Assembly (NCBI GenBank): GCA_001724265.1
Contig: MEDY01000150.1
Span: forward strand, 1-64,000
Reading direction: 5' to 3'
From: Rhizaria sp. SCN 62-66
Taxonomy: Eukaryota; Rhizaria, unplaced
Length of the DNA stretch: 64,000 nucleotides
The notes beneath the pieces are model-generated. The model was not told the DNA's origin and made no database searches. It was given only the letters and a program-made list of their open reading frames with translations. The position numbers were made by a program, and so were the translations under genes. Below are positions 25,489-38,063 of the stretch, piece by piece. Numbering within the stretch: position 1 is the first letter of the stretch; each line of letters opens with the position of its first letter.

Positions 25489-25725
25489 AGTCAGTGTGGC
25501 GATGGCAATGGCAACCGCAGTGCCAGGGGAACAGTCACTGTGGAGCTTCTGCCCGCCGGCTCTGACGACAGCTCGACCAGCAGCAGCAACAAGAGTGATG
25601 GCAACGTCTCGCATCCGCATGTCACTGAAGCGCATGCACGGCTCACTGCGGCGTTATCAGAGGCGAGTTTAGACGAAGTTATCACGTCGCCCAAGAGTGT
25701 TGTTGCATCCAAAAGCACTAACTAA
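23954..25725 (+). CDS. Dual-specificity protein phosphatase
   Basis: Preferred model: exon 1 is 23954-23974 (7 codons) and exon 2 is 24106-25725, 546 aa, with a 131-bp GTACGT intron. An unspliced start at ATG 24094 is possible and gives nearly the same protein. The catalytic domain spans residues about 8-170, with ITDFLWVGARSAAQDRGRLQ, HIVNVTDE and the signature HCQLGVSRS (Cys108, Arg114). The likely general acid is Asp77. This is the classical DUSP fold that dephosphorylates Tyr and Ser/Thr, often on MAP kinases. The remaining 370 residues are Ala/Ser-rich with an Asp run and no recognised domain. It ends in TAA. Confidence 0.93.
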
Positions 25726-26140
25726 GATCCCTGTCTAACGCAAAGTGCGTTTAAAGTGACACTTACCCCCAAAAGTGCGATTGTACTACGCAGGCACACT
25801 GGCGAACATGACCGCATCAGGCCGCGTATTACGACTTGATATATAGTAAATCAAGTTCAATAATTTACAATAGCGAACGTATATCTAGTTTAAGCAACAT
25901 TAGTCATGTCAAAAATACAATTGTTTCCTTCAGATCGCTCCTTTTGCCCCGCTCCAGCCACAATCCAGATTTGCCGAGCACATGTAACCAAGCAGCCGGT
26001 CAAGAGACATGCTTGCTGCAGTGTTATTGAATTAGAAGCCTCGTCGTGCACATAGTTTTATCAACAACACGCTAGAAATGCAACTTTTCTAACGTATTAT
26101 TAAAATAATCTTTCTCGAAACCCCATTTTGCCCTGCAGAT
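25726..26140. other. Intergenic region, 415 bp
   Basis: A+T-rich spacer between two co-oriented genes. The sequence just before the next ATG (CCCTGCAGAT) resembles a splice acceptor, so a 5'-UTR intron is possible. I see nothing else. Confidence 0.5.
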
Positions 26141-28387
26141 ATGCTTCGTTTCGGACGCGTCATTCGTGGAACGAGTCGGAGTATCCCGCTCGCCCCCGTT
26201 ACGGCGTCCTTGCGCCGTTCTTCCTCGTTCGCCGCGAGTTTGCACCAGTTGCGCATTGAGCGCGCTGTTGACGACATGCTTGTTGACTGCGGCGTCCCCC
26301 GCGAGATGATTGGTGCCGCCGCGACTTCGCGCGTCGCTTCTCACCGTCTGCCGATCGACGTCTACTCTGCGCCACCTGTCTCGGCCTCGGCCGCGCTCTC
26401 ATCCTTCACCGCGGGGCTCCCGGGCCTTGCGCGCGGCTCTCCGCTTGCTTCCGCCGCGTCTTCGGTGCTCGGCGCCGCCCCCGCGCGCTTCGCCGTGCCG
26501 TCCGCCCCGTTCTCGTCGGAGCCCGGCTCGATGGAGGCCGCCGCCGAGGCCGCCGCCGCCGCCGCCGCCGCCGCGATCGCGACCCCGGTGATCGGCCCGT
26601 CCGACGAGCTTGCGTTCGCGTGGATTACCCCGCGCTCGCTTATCAAGGGCCAGGAGGGCGGCATCATCGCGCGCCTCTTGGTGCAGCCTGACCTGCGCCT
26701 CGTTGGCACTCGCATGTTCTCGCCCTCCGAGGCCTTCGTCGATGAGTACATCAAGATCCACGAGAAGACCTTCCGCCCCGTCGCGTTCAAGCCTTTCGTG
26801 CAGTTCATCGAGGACAACCTGCGTCCTTCCGTCGCGGGCCCTAAGGGCCTCCCGAACCACGTGCTTTTCATGCTCTTCTCCGGCCGCAACGCGCGCTCGA
26901 CGCTCAACCGCACGATCGGCAACTACCTGCCGGACCCGCGCGTCGGCATGGTCGGCCGCACGATCCGCGGCGCGTACGGCGACTTTATCCGCGACGACTC
27001 CGGTCAGATTCGCCACTTCCAGCCCGCGATCGTGTCTGCGTCCAACGACGAGGCGAACGAGCTGTATTTGGAGCTGTTCAGCAAGTATCTTCAGGACTAT
27101 GGCGGCATCTTTGATACCTTCTATGACCGCCTCGATATCCACCAGAACTACCGCACTGGTACGTATTTACTGTGTAATAGCACTAGAACAGCTTTGTTTC
27201 ATCTTTATTATGTCGTTTTGTTATTCATTTTTCATGTCTTTATGTATTTTTAACGTTATCTGTGTGTCTCTATCAATTGGTATGCATTTCACTATTTATG
27301 AGCGCACAAACCCTAACATATGTACATATATACGAATTTGTTTTATTTCGATTGTTTACGTGCTCTATCGCGCAGGCATGGTGATCATCAAGCCCGACGC
27401 CCTGGAGCGGCCCTCGTCCCTCCCTGGCCACATCATGGATCTCTTCGGGTCCACCGGCCTCCACCTCGTCGGCTGCCGCGTCTTCTCGTTCTCTGTGCGC
27501 CAGGCGCGCGAGTTCTACGGCTTCCTTGAGGACGTGTTCGTGGACAAGCTGCGCCCTAAGCTCGAGGCACGCATCAAGCGCGCGCTCGACAAGGTACGGA
27601 TCTCAAAACAAACAAAACACAATACTACGCATAGTTGATTATTGAATAACCTGACTCTGTGTTGCACTGTATAGCTACGCAATAGCTATTTTTCAATGTT
27701 CTATTATACTTATATGTGCTCATATTGTTGATAAATTTTCATAATTTTGTTTTGTAACGACTCAAACAGGAGTTCGGTGACCAGTTCACCATCACCGAGA
27801 CCGAGTACGACATCTTCACCACTGTGCTGCGCCGCAAGATGGCCCGCACCGAGGTCGACAAAATCATCGAGTACATGGCCGGTGTGGCGCCCGCCAGTGT
27901 GCCTGAGAAGGACTGGGACAAGCCCGGACCGGCGCGCTGCCTCACTCTGCTCTACCGCGGCGAGGTACGTGTGTCGCTAATCAGTAGATTCAACAACATC
28001 GATGATATTCTTTGATACGAACTATTGGTTAACTAATGAGCTATATGCAATTGCAGTTGTACACCTAGAGTCAAACTAATATCTCTTGATTTGCATGTTG
28101 TGTACTTTTGTCTTTGTTTCACCCAGAACGCGATCGAGACGATCCGCACCAAGCTCGGTTCCACAGACCCCTCCAAAGCTGCCGTGGGCACGATCCGCTC
28201 CGACTACGGGCGCGACATCATGAAGAACGGCGCGCACGCCTCCGACTCCGACTCATCGATGAAGCGCGAGTGCCAGATCATCGGGCTCGTGCCCGGCGCC
28301 CCCTCGCGCACCAAGGCCATCATCGACACGTGGCTGCGCTACCGCAAGGAGGATAAGGTCGCCGAGAAGACTGTTGGACAGTGGTAA
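26141..28387 (+). CDS. Double-domain nucleoside diphosphate kinase with a degenerate first domain
   Basis: Four exons (26141-27158, 27376-27593, 27770-27964, 28127-28387) give 563 aa. Donors are GTACGT, GTACGG and GTACGT. The first 35 residues are Arg/Ser-rich and free of acid, which suggests a mitochondrial presequence. Domain 1 (about 165-340) keeps an NDK-like outline (RTIRGAYGDFI), but the opening IKP becomes ITP, and the position expected for the catalytic His reads AIVSASND. Domain 2 (from about 340) is canonical: MVIIKPDALERP, VGTIRSDYGR and the active-site region NGAHASDSD, with His514. A long insertion separates its two halves. NDP kinases move gamma-phosphate between nucleotides through a phospho-His. 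It ends in TAA. Confidence 0.9.
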
Positions 28388-29197
28388 GCGTGAGCAAGTA
28401 ACGAAGCGAAACGATTCGCTGTGCTGTGCAATGTAGAGGGTTTGAGGCGGCAACACTACTGTGCTGTGCTGTGATGTTGCCACATACTAACTGTCTTCTG
28501 AAGACTGTTGTGAAGTAGTGTGGCCTAAAGGACGCGATGTACAGTGATAGTGTTGCTGTGGTGGATGTATAAGTAGATGACTGATGTATGCAACTAATAA
28601 TAATTATACTGGGCGATAACTGGCCATCCCTCCGTTTGGTTTTTACGCGAGGATGCCGAGTGAGGCCGCATGAGATGGTCTGGTGACAAGGGAATTCCGG
28701 GTCAGTCTCTGCATTTTTACTTTTGAAAATAGCACGGTCAATATTTAAGATTGATGCTTCTTTGATATGATACACAGATTCTTTCACACATGCCCGTCTT
28801 TGTTGGACATCAACGTGTTATCTTGCCTCTAGACATCTGCGGTACCGAAAAAGTCTAAATGGTTTTGGGTTTTCGACTGTGAGTAAAAGGGGAGTCGGCC
28901 GTTTCGAGTGGCTGCCTAAAACCGGCCACCTACCGCCCCAAGTTCGTGAATATAGAGTTAACGAATCAAATTTGTAAAAGCCATCACGCCGTTTATATTG
29001 CCGAATCTTCAAATGCCTTTAGACGATCTCTGGTCGGACAAACAAAAGGTGTAAAGGAAGAGCTCTTTGAACTTCGCGACGTTGCTACCCGCGAGTAGTG
29101 CCACGCGCCCCATATCTCCGTCTATTCTATTTCAACCATGGTCTCACCAATTGCTTCTCTCAATAACACATTTGTTAATTCTATTCGCATCCTCTAG
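28388..29197. other. Intergenic region, 810 bp
   Basis: Spacer between two co-oriented genes, of mixed composition. It has small inverted repeats (for example GTCTTCTGAAGAC near 28493) but no coding signal or recognisable RNA gene. Confidence 0.5.
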
Positions 29198-30681
29198 ATG
29201 TCTGAGGACGCCGCCGTGCAGGTACGTTAGTCCTCCTTTTACTCGTGCCCGTTTCTCCCTCAGTTCTGCGCCATCAGCACTTGTAAAGCCCTCTTCTGCC
29301 CGGTTTGGACCCCACCTCAACACTTTCTGAGCTCATACTTGTTGTTTTGTATACGTTTCACTCTTTTGCGTCCGATGCTCCACTCTCTTTTAGGTCGCTG
29401 TCCGCGTACGTCCGTTCAACGGACGTGAGAAGACGCATGGCGCCAAGCGTTGCATCGACATGGCCAACAAGACGACGACCATTTACGAGACGGACGTCGA
29501 CGAGGAGGGTGGGTACAAGGATTTCGCCTTCGACTATTCCCTCTGGTCGCACTACGACATGGCGAACGAGCCCGCCGGCCACAACCCCGACTACCCGGAC
29601 CGCCCCAACGTCGACCAGCAGTACCTCTACGACATGATCGGCGTTGCGCTCCTGCGCGACTTCTGGGATGGCTACGACGTGTGCATGTTCGCTTACGGCC
29701 AGTCCGGCTCCGGCAAGTCGTTCTCCATGACCGGCACGGGCCCCCGTTGCCCCGCCAAGTGGCAGGGCATGATTCCCCGCGTGTGCCGCGGTGTGTTCGA
29801 GCTGGCCGAGGAGACCACCGCCAAGGACCCCAACACGTCGTTCAATATCATGGCGTCGATGCTTGAGATCTACCTTGGTAAGATCTACGACCTTCTTATC
29901 CCCGGTGAGAACTACAACGTCAAGACGCGTGAAGAGCTGCAGATGCAGATGGACGACGTCGCCGGCCTCAACTGGCTCCCCGTGTCTGACACGGACGGCG
30001 TCGGTGACCTCCTCGTGCTCGGCTTCTCCAACCAGTACAAGGCCCCCACGGGTCTTAACGTCGACTCGTCGCGTGGCCACACCATTTACACGCTCCGTGT
30101 CATGCGCACCGTCAAGAACCCCAAGGCGAAGAAGAAGAAGGACCGTGAGCAGACGATCACGACGGCCATGCGTCTCGTTGACCTCGCCGGCTCCGAGCGT
30201 ACCGAAAAGGTGCTCGAAATCACCAAGGCCCAACTCGCCGGTCTGCTGCAGGAGAAGTACAAGAAGGCCTGCACCGTCACGGACGAAGCCATGGCGATCT
30301 ACAAGGAAGAGCGCACCGCCGAGGGTCGTTCCATTAACCAGGCGCTGACCAACCTCGGCCAGTGCGTGAAGCAGGTCGCCAAGTACTCCGAAATCAACGA
30401 TGAGGCCGAGCGTAACCGCAAGATGAACCAGATTGGTTGGCGTACCTCTGCCCTCACGCGTCTCCTCAAGACTGCGCTCAACGGCCGTTGCAAGACCATC
30501 ATGATTGCCGCCATCTCGCCCTCGCTGACCGAGCGCGACGAGACCATGTCGACGATGCGTTACGCCAACAACATCAAGATGATCAAGTCGTGCGCGCAGA
30601 AGAAGGTCGCCGTGGAGACCGAGGAGCAGAAGATGATGAAGATCATCAAGGACCTCGAGGACAAGCTCGCGGCGGCCATGG

Positions 30682-30712
<31 letters not shown>

Positions 30713-33383
30713 TGGTGGCGGCGAGGCTTCCGAAGAGGTCCTCCGCCAGCTCAAGGAGCTCAAGGACGCCGAGGAGGAGGCCAAGCGCCGCGAGGCCAAG
30801 ATGGCGGCCGAGATGGAGCGTCTGCGCCAGGAGCACCAGAAGCGCCAGCAGATCCGCGAGGGGCCTCACTTGCTCGCGATCATCTCGTCCGAGCTCTCCG
30901 ACGGCCTCTACGTCACGCCCATCCTGGCCACGGCGCCCCTGGTGGCCGCGCACCAGTCGCTGGAGCCCGGCCTTGCGCTGCTCGGCATGGGCATCTCCCG
31001 CAACAAGACCCACTGCACCTTCACCAACGACAACGGCACCATCACGCTCATCCCTGACGGCACTGCGGCCTGCATGGTCAACGGTAAGAACGTCAAGCAG
31101 GCGACCAAGCTGGCCCACAACGACCGTATCCGTCTCGGTGGCAACAACTTCTTCCGCCTCATCCTGCCCGACGTCGTCGCCACGCTGACGCCCGAGCAAG
31201 CGGAGCACGACGACGCGACCTACACGTACGACTTCCTCAAGGAGGAGTCGATGAAGGAGGTCATGGAGGCCTTCGGTGCCGACACGGACAAGGAGGAGGA
31301 GGAGAAGCGCCGCAAGGCCATCGACGAAGAGCTCACCAAGCGCAACGCCGAGTTCCAGAAGCAGCAGGAGGAGGCCCGCAAGAAGACCGAGGCAGAGCGT
31401 CTGGCGTTCGAGAAGCAGATGAAGGCGATGCAGGACCAGTACGCGTCGTCTGCGTCGCAGGACAAGGAGGCTATGGCGCGCATCGCCAAGGAGAAGGAGG
31501 AGTTCGAGCGCAAGATGCGCGAGAACGAGCTCATGCTCAAGGCCAAGATCGATGAAGAGGAGAAGTACAAGAAGGAGAAGCTTAAGGAGGAGGAGCGCCT
31601 CGCCAAGAAGCGCGCCACCGCCAAGGCCAAGCTGCAGTACGACCTAATGGACGCCATCCCGTTCGTGCGTACGTCGAACGAGTATGCCGCCGAGCTTAAC
31701 GTGCCTGCGCAGTACGAGGTCAAGATCGTGCAGGAGGAGACTGCCGACTCCGGCCAGGTCATGTCGGTCAATGTCCAGCTCAAGGACACCAACACGGGCA
31801 AGATCGAGATCTGGGACATGGACACGTTCCGCACCAAGTACGGCCAGATCATGCAGGACTACCACGACAACACCAAGAACATCAAGGAGGGCAAGCCTGT
31901 CCGTCTCTCGCGTGACTCCGCCTTCGTGGTCTCAGACAACGCCATTACCACGATCGGCTCCGCCAAGTGCATGCTCAACTACCTCTTCTACAACATGGAG
32001 ATCAACGACAAGTACCACATCGTGTCCCATTCCGGCCAGGTCATGGGCTCCGTGCACCTTAAGATCACCCCCGTGTGGGGCTCTGAGGCTCAGGAGGACG
32101 AAGTGCTCGAGTCCGAGACGATGCTCGACGTCGCCTCGCTTAAGTACCTCGATCTCGACATCTCTCTGTCCAAGTGCGAGGCTCTGCCCCCGACGCTGGC
32201 GTGCAACGTCCAGTGCGCATTCCAATTCCCCGATTTCATCGCGACCTCCGTGGTGGACCCCGAGGAGGCGAAGCTGCGCGCGCGCGCCAAGGAGATTAAG
32301 GAGCTCAAGCGCCAGCGCCAGAAGGCCAAGAACGAGGACTTCATGGACGACGACGAAGAAGAGGAGGAGGACGCCGCCGTTACCGTGCGCGGCGGTGCCT
32401 TCATCACCGAGCCCGACTACAAGGGCCATGACGACGTGCAGGTCAACCCGCCTCTGGGCTGGGAGAAGCGCATCCGCATCCACAACATCAACAAGCGCAT
32501 CATCGAGTGGTTCAAGGACAACGCCCTCATCGTCAAGGTTTCCGGCCGCGGCCCCGCCAAGGACCGCGAGGCCGTGCTGATCGCCCCCTCTGCCGTCGCC
32601 GCCGCCGCTGCCGCCACCGCGGCCTCGGCGCTCGCGGACTCGATGGTCGACGGCAAGACTGCGCAGCAGCTGGCGCACGAGCTCGAGGTGGCCCGCCGCG
32701 AGCGCGAGGAGCTCGCCAAGGCGCTGGAGGACGCGCGTCGCACGGTGCAGGAGGCTGTGACGGACTCGAAGAATGCCGCGCTGGCGCAGCAGCAGGCCGC
32801 CGTGGAGGCCATCAAGGCCGGCAAGGTCTCCGCCGACGCCGAGCTCAAGAAGGAGCTCGCGCGCCTCCAGGAGGCCGCGCGCAAGTCCGACGAGGACCTC
32901 AAGAACAAGACGCTTGCGCTGGAGCGCCTCGCGGCCGGCAACGACCTGGGCTCTGTGCGCAACCGCATTAAGGACGTCGCGCTGCCCGTGGGCCCGCTCA
33001 AGGTCTCTGTGACCCCCGGCGAGAACGGTGCCAACGCCACGACCAAAATCGAGTACCGCGCCGACCCTGAGGCCGTGAACAAGGCCGTCTCGGGCGTCAC
33101 GGCTGAGATGCAGGCCAAGCTCGACGACATGCAGCGCAAGTACGAGAACGAGCGCAAGAAGGCTGAGAAGGCATCGTCCGACCTCCGCGCCTTTAAGGCC
33201 GAGTGGGACAATGGCGGCGCCATCACGATCGGCAACGACGGCGCCATTGGGCTCGTGAGCAACAACAGCGCCGCCGCCGCCAACGGCAGCAGCGGCGCCA
33301 ACCGCGGCGCCAACCGCTCCTCGGCGGCCGTCGCGCCCGAGGGTGCCGACGGCGCGCCCACCAAGGCCTGCACCATCATCTAA
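29198..33383 (+). CDS. Kinesin-3-like motor with FHA domain and C-terminal CaaX box
   Basis: Exons 29198-29221 (8 codons) and 29394-33383 give 1337 aa; the intron is 172 bp with donor GTACGT. Splicing restores the motor start (VAVRVRPFNGREK). The motor covers about 8-410: P-loop GQSGSGKS (110-117), MLEIYLGKIYDLL, switch I DSSRGH and switch II DLAGSER (271-277). A Gly run and coiled coil follow, then an FHA domain at about 499-601 (LLGMGISRNKTHC, LAHNDRIRLGGNNFF). A charged coiled coil leads to a KIF1-type C2-like region (about 764-961). Another coiled coil precedes a low-complexity tail ending KACTII. Motor, FHA and C2-like domains in this order mark kinesin-3, a plus-end cargo transporter in other eukaryotes. 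Codons are strongly C/G-ending, which suggests high expression. It ends in TAA. Confidence 0.94.
30685..30723 (+). repeat. Poly-Gly tract after the kinesin motor
   Basis: GGC/GGT codons encode 13 consecutive Gly, a flexible hinge between the motor/neck and the first coiled coil. Confidence 0.85.
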
Positions 33384-34521
33384 GTGCGCTACACTGCAAT
33401 AGCAACGCGAAATCAAACCAAATCAAATCAAACCGAACCAAACTAGGAGGCAGTCGAACACTCGTGATCTAACTTGTGTGTAAGGTGATCAATCAGGACG
33501 ACGTTTATTTGTGCGAGAGTATGCGCTGCTGATTCGTTTTTGTGTCTTGCTCATCGTTTCTTCTTTTGGTTTTTTCTCTTGTGGTTGTTCGTTGTTGTTG
33601 TGTTCGTTTCTTTCTTGGTTTTCATCGTCGTCGATACGTCTTCTTCAAACCGTAAGCTTTGAGCTCAACGACGGTTGTTGCTTTGCATTCACATCGCACT
33701 CACATTGCACGACTCTCATGGTTTGCGTCTGGTCATCGTTGATCAACTGTACTCTGTTTGTTGCGTGCGATTGCGTCGTGTTGTGTGATCTGCTAACTCG
33801 TCATCGTGTGGCGGTTGGGACCTGCAGCTTCTTCTTCTCCTGACTCATTATTTCTTTTCGTGTCTTCTTCTTATACTTGCCGCGCATTTGTTGCTTTTGA
33901 TCGATGTCAAACGCGGCCTAGTCGTCTCTCGTTTTATTTTTTCCTCGGAATAACGTACCCTTCCCTACTTCTCAATTCGTTTTTAAACTACTAGTAACCT
34001 CTGTAATGGTGAGTGTCATACGTGTGTGTCTTTGTGTTCGTGCTGGTGGCTGGAGGTTTGTTCGTCTCATAGCTTTGCGTAGGTGTGTATCTGTTACGCG
34101 CATACGCTGTGTGTTGCCTGCGATTACAAGCAGGCACGCAAAGCATGATGCGCCTAAGACACACTCCCACGCAAAGGTTTTGATGCATTACAGCATCGTG
34201 ATTGTCCCTTGTAATACAAATCGTTAAAAAAATCAACAAATTTTATCGCCTCGAATCTCTTGATGTGATTGTAACGTCTGTACTTCGTTCGTCTATCTTC
34301 CACGAAACGCTTGTTTGTTGAGATTTCTCATGAGCACGTCCTGCTCTGCACTGCACTTGTGGCGGGCGAGAGGGGTCAACCGGCATTTAAGGGTTGATCA
34401 TACCAACCTTATATCTTCCGTCTTTTGAGCCATACTTTAAATATTTTAATATCGCTGTACTAATTTGTCGAATCTGAATTTTGTGTACTTTCTATCGTGC
34501 GTCTTTGCTCTCCTAGGCGGT
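33384..34521. other. Intergenic region, 1138 bp
   Basis: Long spacer, T/pyrimidine-rich on the plus strand, with no coding signal. CTCCTAG just before the next ATG could be an acceptor of a 5'-UTR intron. No RNA gene is recognised. Confidence 0.5.
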
Positions 34522-37500
34522 ATGGATCCAATCCTCCCCGCCAGCTCCCCAACGACGGACCCGGTGCTCGCCGCCGCGGCCGCGTCTTCGGGCGCGCTCA
34601 AGCGTCGCGACCCTCCCGCCGCGCTGCCGGGCGACATGGACCTTCCCGTCCCGTCTGTGCACGCCAGCGGCGCTGGGGGTGATGATGACGATGACGAGGA
34701 AGAAGAAGAAGAAGAAGAGGAGATGGTGATTGAAGGCCTCGGTGGTACGATCTCATCAGTCTCTGCCACGCCCAGCGCCGTCTCCGCTGCCGGCTCCACC
34801 GTGGCGACGTCCGCAGCCGCCGCTCTGGCCTCGACCACGTCCCCCGTTGCAGACCCACTGGGGGGCTTTCTGTCGTCCGCTATCGCTGCCTCTTTCCCCA
34901 ATCTCGTCGACAACAGCAAGGACGACGCCGACCACCAAAGCAGCAACAGCAGCAGCAGCGAGAGTAACAGCAACGAGACCAAGACTGCCACTGCCGACAT
35001 GGACTCATCGGAGGCATTTGCAAGCGCTAGCAGTGCTCTTGCAGGCACAACAGGCGCCGGTACTAGTAGTAATGCCAACTTGGCGAGTGCGTACTACAAT
35101 GATGATGAGGAGGACGAGGACGCCGGGCGCGGCGGCGGCGCCGCTGCCGTGACCAGCGGCTCCGGCGTTGGTGTCTCGGCCTACGCGCAGCGCCTGATGC
35201 AGCAGATGGGCTACTCCGGCGCGGGCGGGCTCGGCGCGCGCGGCACGGGTATCGTGGCCCCCGTCGAGGCCCACACGGACCGCATGGTGTCGCAGATGGG
35301 GCTCGGGTACGACGCCGCGGTAACCCAGGCATCCCACGAGTCCGAGGAACTGAAGCCCTCGCCGACGATCGAGGTGGCCTGGGTGCCGCCGCTGCCCAGC
35401 GGGGCCGCGCTCCCCGCGCCGCCGCCGGCCGACGAAGAGGACTTCACCGCCGGCGCCGCTGTGCCCACGCCGACCTCATGGGCCTCGGTCGGGCCGGCGA
35501 CGATGAGCATGACGGACCCGGGCTTCTGCCCGCTCGACGTGCAGACGACGCTGTTCGCGGCTAAGTCCGTCTTCGACACTGTCGGCGACCGGCAGTTCCT
35601 CTCTGCGCGCGACCGGTCCAACCCGTTCGAGCTGCTCAAGAAAGAAATCTTCCAAAACCGCGCTGCGCTCAAGATGGCCGAGATCGACGCGGCATGCAAG
35701 AAGCTTTTCACGGAGCCGCCGGTGTTTCATGAGACGTTCCGCCGCAGCCGCCGCAGGGAGCTGCTGTATTTTGGCGACGTCTGCGCTGGCCCCGGTGGCT
35801 TCACAGAGTTTATGATGACGGCGAAGAAGTGGCGCGCTAAGGGGTTCGGCTTCACGCTTAAGGGCAGCAACGACTTCAAGACACAGAACTTCAACTGCTG
35901 CGCGCCGCCGCACTCGTTCAAGGCCTACTACGGCGTTGATGGCACGGGCGACGTGACCAACTCGGAAAACTTACGCGATTACGCGCGGCACGTGTGGACC
36001 GAGACGCACGGACAGGGGCTGCACGTGATGCTCGCCGACGGTGGGTTCTCGGTCGCGGGCAAGGAAAACTACCAAGAACTTCTGTCGCGCCAGCTCGTGC
36101 TGTGCCAGTTTGCGGCGGCTATCGCGACTCTGCGCGAGGGCGGCGTGTTCGTGTGCAAACTGTTCGACACGTTCCTCCGCTTCACCGTTGACTGCATGTA
36201 CCTCATGCGGCTGGCGTTCAAGGACGTCGCGATCATCAAGCCCAACCAGTCGCGGCCGGCCAACTCTGAGCGCTACGTCGTGTGCCGCGGCCTGCGCCGT
36301 CGCGGCGGGCTTGACCACCCCATTCTGCAGTACATGCTGCGGGTCAACGACAAGATGAACGCGATCGACCCGCTGGGGGCCCAGATGGCTGCGCTCGAGG
36401 CCAAGATCGCCGCCGAACAGGTAGGTTTCTTTAAAAACAAGATATGATGTGTCTTCCATCATATTTATCTGAATTTATTCCGTGGATTTTGATGTTCTTT
36501 TACAACAATATGTCTTGCTAATGTTTTTTTATTTTCGTTTCTTTTTCTGCTTTGCTCCAGGCCCGCGCTGCCGCCGACGCGCGCGGCGAGACGCCAGTTG
36601 CGAACGATGAGGGCGAACCCAAGCTCATGGCGTTCGTCCGCGGGCCAGTTGTCGGCGGAAACGACGGCTCCTCGTCTGTTGCGGATGCCGACAGCGCTGC
36701 CGCTGCTGCTGCCGGCGAGCTGCCGCTGCCGCCCAAGGGCACTCTGGAGCCGTACGTGCCGCCGCACGCGGATAGCTACCTGGCCCACCTGAAGCAGCGC
36801 GAAGAGCGCCGCGGCGGCGGCGGCGGTCGCGGCGCGCGCGCGGCCGCCGCGGCCCGCGAGACGGTGACGTCGCTGGTCCCGGCGTATTTATTGGACAGCG
36901 CGTTCGTGCACTACGTGAGCGACTTCAACGAGCGGTACGCGCGCGTGCAGACCGGCTGGCTGGCGCGCGTCAAGAAGTACCTCGAAGACCAGAACCTGCT
37001 GCCCGACGATCAGGAGCGGATCCGCCTTGAGTGCCTCGACATCTGGCGCGTGCCGCCCTGCGCCGACAAGTCCAAGCCCGACGGCAAGGTCTACCTTCCG
37101 CCGTCGTTCGTCCACTGGGACGCGCAGTGGGGGTCCAAGCTCTTCGCTGCCCGCGGCGGCGCCACCTCTGCGCGCGACGCGCTGCGGTTTTTCGGTCCTG
37201 AGCCGCGGCACCTCGAGGCGGCGGCACTGGTGGACCGGACGGTGAAGCCTGCGCTTGCGCCGCCGCTGTTTGTCGAGGCGTCGTTGGCCACCTTGTGCGC
37301 CGACTCGTCGTCCGCAGTCAACCGCATCGTCGGCGAGCTCAAGTCCCGCGTCGCCGCCGCCGCTAACGCCGTCGCCGCGATCGCCGCTGCCAACGCTGCC
37401 GCCGCGGGCGCGCCTCCCGCGGCGCCCGCGGCGCCCGTGCTGCCGTCACAGACGCCTCTGGACGGCGCGCCCTGGTTCGTGCTCTCGCTGCCCCGCGGCG

Positions 37501-38011
37501 CGGCGCGCAAGGTGGTGATGTTCCCGCCGCGGGAGCGCGGGCACGAGGTGATGCTGCTGCCGCCGACGCAGCAGCTTACGGTGCGGCTGGACACGCAGCG
37601 CACGCGGCTCGAGTTTCCACCCGACACCGTCGTCGACGCCTTCTGCGCGGGTGACTCATTTCTCTTCTTCGACGCGTGGATGCTGCCGTACCCGGGGCCC
37701 GACGAGCGGATCTTCTCCGCGCGCCCGCGCTACGGCGACCGGCTCGAGGTGCTGTCGCTGCTCGTCGACGCGGTGCGCGAGCCGCGCGTGCGCGTGCCGG
37801 CGCAGGTACCGCTGGGATTCTTCTCCACGCAATTCCGCCAGGAGCTGTGGCCGCTGGGACACGACCTGTTCCTCTTCCGCGGCGACGGCGCGCGGCCGCA
37901 GCCGTCGTTTGTGTTCCGCTCGGGCGCGCGGGACGCCGCTGAGGCGCAGCGCGAGCAGGCGATTCTGCTGCAGGCGCTGGGGATGAGCTTCTTCCACAAG
38001 CCGCAGCAGCA

Positions 38012-38052
<41 letters not shown>

Positions 38053-38063
38053 GGCCCAGGTGA
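34522..38063 (+). CDS. CMTR1: Cap-specific mRNA (nucleoside-2'-O-)-methyltransferase 1
   Basis: Exons 34522-36420 and 36561-38063 give 1133 aa; the intron is 140 bp with donor GTAGGT. After an acidic N-terminus comes a G-patch (about 219-266, RLMQQMGYSGAGGLGARGTG). The FtsJ/RrmJ-type methyltransferase follows, with SAM motif DVCAGPGG near 419. The Lys-Asp-Lys-Glu catalytic tetrad falls at K384, D506, K546 and E583. The last three spacings (40 and 37 residues) equal those of human CMTR1. Exon 2 carries the C-terminal guanylyltransferase-like region, interrupted by Ala-rich insertions, and ends in a Gln run. The enzyme methylates the first transcribed nucleotide of capped mRNA (cap 0 to cap 1) in the nucleus. 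It ends in TGA. Confidence 0.94.
38004..38051 (+). repeat. CAG trinucleotide repeat at the CMTR1 C-terminus
   Basis: 16 nearly pure CAG/CAA codons sit directly before the terminal Arg-Pro-Arg and TGA. The last 10 or so units are uninterrupted CAG, so length variation between strains is likely. Confidence 0.9.

Noticed and set aside
29358-31208. A 616-codon minus-strand open frame over the kinesin
   Set aside because: The plus strand encodes an unmistakable kinesin motor here. The antisense product has no known motif.
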